In this document: positions 1-5,092 of the stretch, piece by piece
How positions within the stretch are numbered: position 1 is the first letter of the stretch
How the letters are laid out: each line of letters opens with the position of its first letter
Assembly: GCA_958426425.1 (NCBI GenBank)
Contig: CATZYY010000158.1
Span: 1-5,547, forward strand
DNA length: 5,547 nt
Reading direction: 5' to 3'
Origin: an uncultured Oscillospiraceae bacterium
GTDB lineage: Bacteria > Bacillota > Clostridia > Oscillospirales > Oscillospiraceae
The notes under the pieces: model-generated
Database searches by the model: none
Told to the model about the DNA's origin: nothing
Seen by the model: the letters and a program-made list of their open reading frames with translations, nothing else
Program-made: the position numbers and the translations under genes

Positions 1-183
1 CAAAGCGCGGAAAAGACAATATAATACAGGATGTTCTCCGGAAGACCGGATAACATAGAGTCGTAAATCCTGATCCGAGCGAAACCCAGCGAAGCGGATT
101 CGCGAGGAAAAGGAGGAGCAAGGAAGTGTGCGAAGTTTTTGGCGAAGCCGGAAACGAAGCAGAGCGGACTTTGCGACGACGCA
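1..183 (+). other. non-coding leader or 23S-5S spacer upstream of 5S rRNA
   Basis: No convincing reading frame is present. The stretch is purine-rich and repeats short GCGAAG/CGAAGC-like words (around 79-98, 129-136 and 142-160). It can form small hairpins, for example ATCCG at 73-77 with CGGAT at 95-99. I infer that it is either the spacer between a 23S gene lying left of the window and the 5S gene, or the leader of a separately transcribed 5S gene. No 23S 3' end is recognisable, so the choice cannot be made from this window. Confidence 0.5.
20..25 (+). promoter_or_regulatory. possible -10 box upstream of 5S rRNA
   Basis: A perfect TATAAT lies at 20-25. The matching -35 box would fall at or beyond the left edge, so only half a promoter can be seen. 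If real, transcription would start near position 32 and give the 5S rRNA a leader of about 150 nt. In an AT-rich stretch a chance match is quite possible. Confidence 0.25.
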
Positions 184-298
<115 letters not shown>

Positions 299-301
299 AC
301 C

Positions 302-332
302 GAGACACGCAATATTGCGTGTCTCTTTTTTT
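302..332 (+). terminator. intrinsic terminator of the 5S rRNA transcript
   Basis: A perfect inverted repeat GAGACACGCAA (302-312) / TTGCGTGTCTC (315-325) is followed by seven Ts (326-332). It begins three bases after the 5S 3' end, a classical position for the terminator of an rRNA operon. Confidence 0.95.
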
Positions 333-756
333 GCCCTGCGCTCCAAATCTTTTCCTTCGTAGAAGAGGGGGCCTTGCCGCTGGGGCGGTGCTTTGACAGG
401 GAAGAGCAGAGGCCTTGGAAATCAGCCTCATGAAACCAGTGGAAATTGTTCATACTTTTTTATTGGACAACTGTTATGATGAACTTTACACTGTTACCGA
501 ATTATTGCGTCTGCGCATGATAAGGTAGAACTCAGGTGATCTCTCTGGGGGCCTATGGAATGTTAGGAAAAACTCTGTTTTTGCGGCAGCTGTTGTATAG
601 GGGTTGGCTTTCCCCCATTTTGTATCATGCTTGATGGTTATTTTGCATCCTCATTTAGTCGGCGGGTCTTTTCTTATTAGCAGTTATTGGGGTAGGCAAC
701 TCAAGGGGGTTTGGGTTAGCGTTTTCAATATGGTATTGCTACGACAGACGCTTAAG
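333..756. other. 424-nt intergenic stretch with no recognised gene
   Basis: I see no gene here. Reading frames are short and lack a convincing ribosome binding site. Composition is more AT-rich than in the coding parts. A weak promoter-like pair TTGGAC (463-468) and TACACT (487-492, spacer 18) reads rightwards, but nothing recognisable follows it. A small G4/C4 hairpin (600-603 with 612-615) lacks a T-tract. The left end may contain 5S 3'-flanking sequence and the right end is the far side of a minus-strand terminator. Confidence 0.6.
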
Positions 757-789
757 AAAATAAAAAAGAAGAGCAGTAAACTGCCCTTC
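757..789 (-). terminator. intrinsic terminator of the minus-strand ncRNA
   Basis: Read on the minus strand, GAAGGGCAG (789 to 781), loop TTTA, then CTGCTCTTC (776 to 768) forms a 9-bp stem. It contains one G-U pair that would be an A-C mismatch in the plus-strand transcript. T6 (767 to 762), an A and T4 follow. The stem starts 5 nt after the closing helix of the structured RNA, so it serves that RNA, possibly together with read-through from the upstream DUF1292 gene. Confidence 0.88.
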
Positions 790-794
790 AAAAA

Positions 795-993
795 GACACC
801 CCGCGGCGGCCGTGTAGGACTCGTTATAACCTGCACCTTCACGGCCAGGTGGGTTGCCTCCAGAACGCTTTATCGCTTCCAACTTCCAGCCGCAGACGGC
901 AGCCGGGAGGCCTGCGAACCACGTCCTGATCTGGCATCCCTTATAACGAAATGTGGGTTAAAAAAAGACCTATCACGCACCCCGCAGGGTATC
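795..993 (-). ncRNA. structured non-coding RNA, family not assigned (raiA-like or 6S-like candidate)
   Basis: On the minus strand this 199-nt core folds as follows. P1 is 12 bp, GAUACCCUGCGG (993-982) with CCGCGGGGUGUC (806-795), including three G-U pairs valid only in this orientation. P1b pairs 977-969 with 818-811, 8 bp with one bulged base. P2 is UCGUUAUAA (949-941) with UUAUAACGA (829-821). P3 is GGGAUGCC with GGCAACCC, having one A-A mismatch. P4 is CAGGACG with CGUUCUG. P5 is CGCAG (916-912) with CUGCG (895-891). P6 is a side hairpin, CACCU (851-847) with AGGUG (838-834). A 19-nt U-rich bulge (968-950) separates P1b from P2. A terminator follows, and no minus-strand gene lies downstream, so a cis-acting riboswitch is unlikely. 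Length and architecture suit raiA RNA (about 200 nt, Firmicutes) or 6S RNA, but I recognise no diagnostic primary sequence. The transcript probably runs from about 1011 to about 760. Confidence 0.72.
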
Positions 994-1017
994 AAACGAA
1001 AAAATTGCCCCGCTCTG

Positions 1018-1047
1018 ATTAGGAGGGGTCATCCTCCTCATCGTCAA
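1018..1047 (-). promoter_or_regulatory. possible promoter of the structured ncRNA
   Basis: On the minus strand TTGACG (1047 to 1042) and CCTAAT (1023 to 1018) are separated by 18 bp, matching 5/6 and 4/6 of the sigma-A consensus. Transcription would start near 1011, about 18 nt before helix P1. The motif lies in the last codons of the DUF1292 gene, so coding constraint or chance could explain it. The alternative is that the RNA is cut from the 3' end of the DUF1292 transcript. Confidence 0.35.
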
Positions 1048-1315
1048 ACATCTGCTCCATGAACAGCTGGTAAACTGTCTCGATCTCCTCATCACTGTCC
1101 AAGGTGGAAAACAGATCTTCGCCGTCCTCATGGATGACTTTCAGGATTACAAGCCCATTGTCTGGATCGTCCTCATTTTCTCCTTCAGTTTCTGCGGGAA
1201 AAAAGGCCTGATAAATTTGGCCATTGTGCTCCAGGGAGTCCACAAACTCCAGGACCAGCTCCTGTCCATCCTCATCGGTGACGGTGATAAAGGTGGGGCC
1301 GAAGGAATCACTCAT
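1019..1315 (-). CDS. DUF1292 family acidic protein (YrzB/UPF0473-like)
   Basis: This encodes a 98-residue, probably cytosolic protein of unknown function. The N-terminal pattern F-ITVTDEDGQELVLEF-D followed by a hydrophobic segment with YQAFFP (residues 35-40), and then a segment with GLVILKV and a C-terminal DEEIETVYQLF, is typical of DUF1292 proteins, usually 80-110 residues. Aspartate and glutamate make up about 31 of 98 residues, with one lysine and no arginine. The start is the ATG at 1315 because AGGGAGGG (1328 to 1321) lies five bases upstream. The in-frame extension to 1435 crosses the promoter and has no domain support. In many Firmicutes DUF1292 genes sit beside ruvX and ireB. Here the gene stands alone, divergent from a penicillin-binding protein and directly upstream of a structured RNA whose first helix begins 25 nt after the stop. 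Family membership is likely; function is unknown. Confidence 0.9.
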   Translation of the reverse strand: MSDSFGPTFITVTDEDGQELVLEFVDSLEHNGQIYQAFFPAETEGENEDDPDNGLVILKVIHEDGEDLFSTLDSDEEIETVYQLFMEQMFDDEEDDPS

Positions 1316-1320
1316 GGGTG

Positions 1321-1328
1321 CCCTCCCT
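1321..1328 (-). promoter_or_regulatory. ribosome binding site fixing the DUF1292 start
   Basis: AGGGAGGG on the minus strand ends five bases before the ATG at 1315. It decides in favour of this start over the longer in-frame reading. Confidence 0.8.
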
Positions 1329-1346
1329 CTCTTTTGTAGTACTGTC

Positions 1347-1375
1347 ATTTTACACGACTTCTCCCTGGATTGCAA
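1347..1375 (-). promoter_or_regulatory. sigma-A-type promoter of the DUF1292 gene
   Basis: On the minus strand TTGCAA (1375 to 1370) and TAAAAT (1352 to 1347) are separated by exactly 17 bp. The -10 box matches 5/6 and the -35 box 4/6. Transcription would start near 1340, giving a short leader of about 25 nt that contains the ribosome binding site. Confidence 0.7.
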
Positions 1376-1457
1376 GGGGCGGAACTTTGGGAAATGACGA
1401 AAAGACGCATGGAAATCCAAAAGTTTTCTCGACAAAAAAGAAAAAATGATTTAGAGT

Positions 1458-1484
1458 GGGAACTTTTCCATGAGAAAAAGCGAC
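1458..1484 (+). promoter_or_regulatory. ECF-sigma-like promoter upstream of the penicillin-binding protein gene
   Basis: GGGAAC followed by TTTT (1458-1467), then CGAC at 1481-1484, gives AAC-N17-CGAC. ECF sigma factors of Firmicutes recognise AAC-containing -35 boxes and CGTA/CGTC/CGAC -10 boxes at 16-17 bp; Bacillus SigX in particular uses AAC-N17-CGAC. Transcription would start near 1491. The match is good, but the region is AT-rich and only one site can be seen, so it is a hypothesis. Confidence 0.42.
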
Positions 1485-1485
1485 T

Positions 1486-1526
1486 TTTTCAGTGTTGACA
1501 GAGGGTGGTACAATAGTAGATATTAT
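1486..1526 (+). promoter_or_regulatory. sigma-A-like promoter region of the penicillin-binding protein gene
   Basis: A perfect -35 box TTGACA lies at 1495-1500. Possible partners are GATATT (1519-1524, spacer 18) or TATTAT (1521-1526, spacer 20, rather long). A second combination is TTTTCA (1486-1491), spacer 17, TACAAT (1509-1514). At least one is probably used; the leader would be about 80-95 nt. Confidence 0.5.
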
Positions 1527-1546
1527 GGCGAGTTGTGAGCATATAT

Positions 1547-1565
1547 TGCCGCAGGATATGCGGCA
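1547..1565 (+). other. small hairpin in the penicillin-binding protein leader
   Basis: TGCCGC (1547-1552) pairs with GCGGCA (1560-1565) around a 7-nt loop in the untranslated leader. The word GTGAGC flanks it on both sides (1535-1540 and 1566-1571), and a T5 run (1572-1576) follows. It resembles a weak attenuator or an RNA-stability element, but the stem is too short to be sure. Confidence 0.25.
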
Positions 1566-1594
1566 GTGAGCTTTTTCACGAAATTTTTCAAAAG

Positions 1595-1603
1595 AAGGAG
1601 GTG
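1595..1603 (+). promoter_or_regulatory. strong ribosome binding site of the penicillin-binding protein gene
   Basis: AAGGAGGTG is a full match to the anti-Shine-Dalgarno end of 16S rRNA, with 8 nt between GGAGG and the ATG at 1610. It rules out the upstream GTG at 1535 as the start. Confidence 0.92.
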
Positions 1604-1609
1604 CCCGCC

Positions 1610-4210
1610 ATGGAACACGGTAAGCGGGAGGATGCCCCCAGAACACCGACTCCTCGGAAACCTAAACGGCGCGGCGTAGCTGGGAAGATCGTCAGGCGAT
1701 TTTTCTCTGTACTGTTGACGCTGATTCTGGTGGGTGTGTGCACGTCGGCGATGATGGCGTGGATCTTCATGAAATATGTGGATACCACCCTGACCCCGGT
1801 GCTGCAGGTAAACGCCGACGACTACACCATGAATTACAGCTCTTTTATCTATTACCAGGACAAAGAGACGGAGAACTGGGTGGAATATCAGACCATCCAC
1901 GGCGACGAGAACCGTATCTGGGTGGACATTGAGGACATGCCTGACGCGCTTTGGCAGGCGGCCGTAGCCATCGAGGACGAGCGGTTTTTCACCCATAACG
2001 GTGTGGACTGGAAACGGACGCTGAAGGCTGTGGTGAATCTGTTTACGGACAAGGAGGATACCTTCGGCGGCTCCACCATCACCCAGCAGGTGCTTAAGAA
2101 CATGACCGAGGATGATAAGGGCACTGTCAACCGCAAGGTGCGGGAGATCTTTCGGGCCTTGGAATTTGAGAAGAACTACACCAAGTGGGACATTCTGGAG
2201 TTGTATCTGAACTTCGTCTACTTCGGAAAAACCTGCTATGGTGTCCAGACTGCCGCCCAGTATTACTTTGGCAAGGATGTGAGCGAGCTGGATGTGGCGG
2301 AGTGCGCCAGCCTCATCGCCATCACCAACAACCCCTCCATGTACGGGCCTATGTACGACATTACCATCACTCGGGAGGATGGCACCACCACTACGCCCCG
2401 GGAGCTGAATAAGGTGCGTCAGGAGAATATCCTCAACAAGATGGCGGAGGTCAAGGGCCCTGGCACACTGGGGGCTGATTTGACTGATCCGGAAAGCTGG
2501 ACCACCTATCTCACCGAGGAGGAGGCTCAGGCCGCCAAGGCCGAGGAGCTGCAATTCGACGGTTCCACCTCCGCTGACGACGTGGTGGCGGAGGCCACCG
2601 GCGAGAGCGGCGTCAACTCCTGGTTTGTGGACGAGGTCTTCCGGGATGTGACTGAGGACCTTGCGGCCAAGTATGAAATTACCATTGAAGAGGCGGAGAA
2701 GTGGGTCTATAACAAGGGCTATAACATCTATACCACTCTGGACCCGGAGATTCAGGAGATTGCGGAATCGGTCTATGAGGACCGGGGCAGCCTCAACAAT
2801 TTAACATCTCCCTCGGGACAGCCCATCCGTTCCGGCATCACCATTTTGGACCCCTATACTGGAAACATCGTGGCCATGGTAGGCGATATGGGCCCCAAGG
2901 AGGGGAATCTGTTGTGGAACTACGCCACAGATATCCAGCAGCCCGGCTCGTCCATCAAACCCCTGACAGCCTATGCCCCGGCGCTGGACTCCGGCGCCAT
3001 CAATCCCGGCACTACCTTTGATAACTACCCGGTTCAGCTGCTGAACGGTTCCCCCTGGCCCAAGAACTCGCCCAACACCTACACCGGCTGGACCAGTGTG
3101 GCTGAGGGAATCCAGAGGTCCATCAATACCATCGCGGTCCAGTCCCTGCAAAAAGGCGGCGTTACCAACGCCTATGCCTTCGCCACGGAGAAGCTGGGAC
3201 TGAACCTCCAGCCGGAAGATATGGACATCAGCCCTCTGGGCCTGGGCGGTCTGACCTACGGACTGTCCACAGTGGAGATGGCGGCGGCCTACGCTACCTT
3301 TGCCAACAGCGGCATTTACAACGAGCCTAAGACTTATACCAAGGTCACTGACAGCGAGGGCAACATCGTGCTGGAAAACAGCGGTGAGCAGCATGTGGCT
3401 ATGAAAGAGACCACTGCGTATCTGATGACCACCATGCTGCAAAAGGCCGTCAGCAACGGCACCGGCGGCGCCGCCTACTTCAGCGGCATGAGCATCGCCG
3501 GCAAGACCGGTACTACCAATGATAACTATGACCGCTACTTCGTAGGCTACACGCCCTACTACGTGGCGGCGGTGTGGGTTGGCTACAAGGTCAATGAGCG
3601 CATCAGTTATTCTGTGAACCCGGCGGCTTCCCTGTGGAAGCAGGTGATGCAGCCCATCCACGCCAATCTGGAGAACAAGAGCTTTACCAAACCCTCCACA
3701 GGACTGACTACCATCACTGTCTGTGCCGACAGCGGCCTTAAATGCACGGAGGCTTGCTTGGCCGATCCCCGCGGGAGAACGGTCCAGGTAACGGTGGCCA
3801 CGGGCACGGAGCCAACGGAGGAGTGCAATCTCCACAAGCTGGTGGACTTCTGCACCGAGGGCAACTGCCTGGCCGGGGAATTCTGCCCGGAGGAGTCTGT
3901 GGTGCAGCAGGGCTATCTGGATTATGTCCGTGAAGACTACGGCGAGAGCATCAAGGCCTCTGACGACGCCTATCTGATCAGCAGCCTGGAAAAGGCCTTT
4001 GAGGAGAGCGGCGGCTGCCCAGTCCACACCACTGAGGTGGTGGAGCCAGTGGATCCGGACGATCCCTTTAATCCTCTGGACCCCTATGACCCGGATGCAC
4101 CCTTTGTCGACGACGATCCCAATAATCCGGATAACCAGACGCCGGATGATGAGAACGGCACAGAGGAGGAGTGGTGGGCCAATATCATAGGTCCGGCCCC
4201 TTCCAATTGA
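1610..4210 (+). CDS. class A penicillin-binding protein (PBP1A family), bifunctional transglycosylase/transpeptidase
   Basis: This 866-residue membrane enzyme polymerises glycan strands from lipid II and cross-links stem peptides outside the membrane. A basic cytoplasmic tail (1-30) and one membrane segment (about 31-55) precede the GT51 domain (about 95-250). That domain shows EDERFF with catalytic Glu122, GGSTITQQ (153-160), the RKxxE motif with Glu179, and ILELYLN (195-201). A linker rich in Ala, Glu and Asp (about 285-335) leads to the transpeptidase domain (about 405-685), with active-site Ser447 in SSIK, SIN (504-506) and KTGT (632-635). All key residues are present. The tail carries eight cysteines between 705 and 803, then an acidic Asp-Pro-rich segment (811-850). 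The ATG at 1610 follows a consensus ribosome binding site; the extension to 1535 lies in the leader. The gene is monocistronic, with its own promoter region and terminator. Naming it ponA, pbpF or mrcA would be a guess. Confidence 0.97.
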   Translation: MEHGKREDAPRTPTPRKPKRRGVAGKIVRRFFSVLLTLILVGVCTSAMMAWIFMKYVDTTLTPVLQVNADDYTMNYSSFIYYQDKETENWVEYQTIHGDENRIWVDIEDMPDALWQAAVAIEDERFFTHNGVDWKRTLKAVVNLFTDKEDTFGGSTITQQVLKNMTEDDKGTVNRKVREIFRALEFEKNYTKWDILELYLNFVYFGKTCYGVQTAAQYYFGKDVSELDVAECASLIAITNNPSMYGPMYDITITREDGTTTTPRELNKVRQENILNKMAEVKGPGTLGADLTDPESWTTYLTEEEAQAAKAEELQFDGSTSADDVVAEATGESGVNSWFVDEVFRDVTEDLAAKYEITIEEAEKWVYNKGYNIYTTLDPEIQEIAESVYEDRGSLNNLTSPSGQPIRSGITILDPYTGNIVAMVGDMGPKEGNLLWNYATDIQQPGSSIKPLTAYAPALDSGAINPGTTFDNYPVQLLNGSPWPKNSPNTYTGWTSVAEGIQRSINTIAVQSLQKGGVTNAYAFATEKLGLNLQPEDMDISPLGLGGLTYGLSTVEMAAAYATFANSGIYNEPKTYTKVTDSEGNIVLENSGEQHVAMKETTAYLMTTMLQKAVSNGTGGAAYFSGMSIAGKTGTTNDNYDRYFVGYTPYYVAAVWVGYKVNERISYSVNPAASLWKQVMQPIHANLENKSFTKPSTGLTTITVCADSGLKCTEACLADPRGRTVQVTVATGTEPTEECNLHKLVDFCTEGNCLAGEFCPEESVVQQGYLDYVREDYGESIKASDDAYLISSLEKAFEESGGCPVHTTEVVEPVDPDDPFNPLDPYDPDAPFVDDDPNNPDNQTPDDENGTEEEWWANIIGPAPSN

Positions 4211-4218
4211 ATTTAAAT

Positions 4219-4260
4219 GCGTAAAAGGCGGCCCGGCATTTGCCGGGCCGCCTTTTATGC
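4219..4260. terminator. bidirectional intrinsic terminator between convergent genes
   Basis: An uninterrupted 16-bp inverted repeat pairs 4223-4238 with 4241-4256, extendable to 20 bp with one G-T pair. It has a very GC-rich core (GGCGGCCCGGC) and a four-T tract on each strand. It starts eight bases after the penicillin-binding protein stop codon and lies about 56 bases beyond the anti-sigma stop, so it can end both transcripts. Confidence 0.92.
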
Positions 4261-4271
4261 TTAATGGATCA

Positions 4272-4315
4272 ATCAGATGATAGAGAAACCGCCTGAAAAA
4301 TATCAGATGACAGAG
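4272..4315. repeat. pair of 14-bp direct repeats, 30-nt period
   Basis: ATCAGATGATAGAG (4272-4285) and ATCAGATGACAGAG (4302-4315) differ at one base. They lie between the terminator and the anti-sigma stop codon, the second copy abutting the stop. The role is unknown; a short duplication or slippage event is the simplest explanation. Confidence 0.6.
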
Positions 4316-5092
4316 CTAATTTTTATGGTGCCTATGGTTTTGCTGCCCACTTCCACGATGTTTTCCGCTGTCATATCCATTTTCGGAGCCTAAATTTTCT
4401 CCGATTTGCGGCGAGTCCGCCTTATCTTCCAGCGCCTCCAGCCATGCCTGCAGCTGTTTCATGGTCATGCCGCGGATATCCTCCGCTGTAACGGCGGGGT
4501 CCAATGCCTGGAGCTCCAGCAGCATCCTGTACTTGCCGCAGGAGAGGCCCTGGTCGTGAGCGGCCTGCGCCGTCTGGAGGTCGGTGCTGTGACAGAGGGT
4601 ATTTCCCCGGCCTGCCGCGCAGGCGGATACCTGGGAGAGCATTTCTGCTGTCCGGGCCTCGTCGTCCCCGGCCACAGTGATGGAAACGGTCTCCTCCTGA
4701 GAGAGCAGATCGGCAATGGTGTCGCTGTTCAGCACTTGTTCCAGCGCCTCTGTGTACTCCAGAAACCGCACGTTCAGATCCTCCGCCAAAGCCGCGCCGT
4801 CGTCATTGAGGCCCTTCAGGGAGATCACTCGGTCAAAGCGGTTCACCGTCAGCTCCACAGAGGGGTTCACATCCACGCTGATATAGGCCGCCGGGGTGAG
4901 ATACAGCCACAGGCTTCCAATGGTCATCAGCATACAGGCGGCACAGGCCGCCGCCATCGCCCACGGACGGGCCCGCCGCCGGGGAGCGGCGCTCCAGCCG
5001 CCGGTCTTCTGAGACAAGTAGTCCAGGGTCCGTTTTTTCAGGTCCTCCTCCGCCCGCACCTGGGCAAAGGCCTCCCGCAGTTGCTCATCCAT
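4316..5092 (-). CDS. membrane anti-sigma factor with RsgI-like extracytoplasmic domain
   Basis: This 258-residue protein probably holds the adjacent sigma factor inactive at the membrane. A short cytoplasmic part (1-42) has the pattern L-EAFAQVRAEEDLKKRTLDYL seen in Firmicutes anti-sigma factors. One membrane segment (about 43-66) follows. The outer part starts with ISVDVNPSVEL (71-81), matching the juxtamembrane motif of RsgI proteins, where the Asn-Pro bond (here Asn76-Pro77) is a known self-cleavage site. Residues 178-222 (HDQGLSCGKY...DPAVTAEDIRGMTMKQLQAWLEAL) resemble C-terminal segments of clostridial relatives. Cys158, Cys167 and Cys185 are extracytoplasmic, and the tail is His-, Gly- and Asn-rich. 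The ATG at 5092 is chosen because GGAGG (5105 to 5101) lies 8 nt upstream; the GTG at 5101 sits inside that site. The gene overlaps the sigma gene by 8 nt, indicating translational coupling. The signal sensed cannot be told. Confidence 0.88.
   Translation of the reverse strand: MDEQLREAFAQVRAEEDLKKRTLDYLSQKTGGWSAAPRRRARPWAMAAACAACMLMTIGSLWLYLTPAAYISVDVNPSVELTVNRFDRVISLKGLNDDGAALAEDLNVRFLEYTEALEQVLNSDTIADLLSQEETVSITVAGDDEARTAEMLSQVSACAAGRGNTLCHSTDLQTAQAAHDQGLSCGKYRMLLELQALDPAVTAEDIRGMTMKQLQAWLEALEDKADSPQIGENLGSENGYDSGKHRGSGQQNHRHHKN

Noticed and set aside
363..400. Second terminator or small RNA after 5S (GCCGC/GCGGT hairpin)
   Set aside because: It is a five-base-pair stem with no T-tract after it, directly behind a much stronger terminator.
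961..991. Terminator of the DUF1292 gene: local hairpin ACCC-TGCG-GGGT before the T7 run on the minus strand
   Set aside because: The stem is only four base pairs and lies 13 nt from the T-run, too far for an intrinsic terminator. The same bases fit much better in the long-range P1 helix.
795..993. tRNA, tmRNA, SRP RNA or RNase P RNA in the structured minus-strand region
   Set aside because: I found no T-loop GTTCRA arm with acceptor stem, no SRP GGAAGGAAGCA-type block and no RNase P GAGGAAAGUCC block on either strand.
604..1062. Plus-strand 152-codon reading frame starting with TTG
   Set aside because: It has no convincing ribosome binding site and no recognisable domain. Its second half runs antisense through the terminator, the structured RNA and the end of the DUF1292 gene, so it looks like chance.
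1316..1435. N-terminal extension of the DUF1292 protein by 40 residues
   Set aside because: The extension covers the likely promoter and ribosome binding site and has no similarity to the family's N terminus.
1535..1609. Upstream GTG start adding 25 residues to the penicillin-binding protein
   Set aside because: It lacks its own ribosome binding site, would translate through the leader hairpin, and is bypassed by the consensus AAGGAGGTG placed correctly for the ATG at 1610.
1523..2554. Long minus-strand reading frame (343 codons) opposite the penicillin-binding protein gene
   Set aside because: It is antisense to a clear GT51-domain gene, with composition expected from the mirror of a GC-biased coding frame and no known motif. 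The same applies to the 408-codon frame at 2801-4027.
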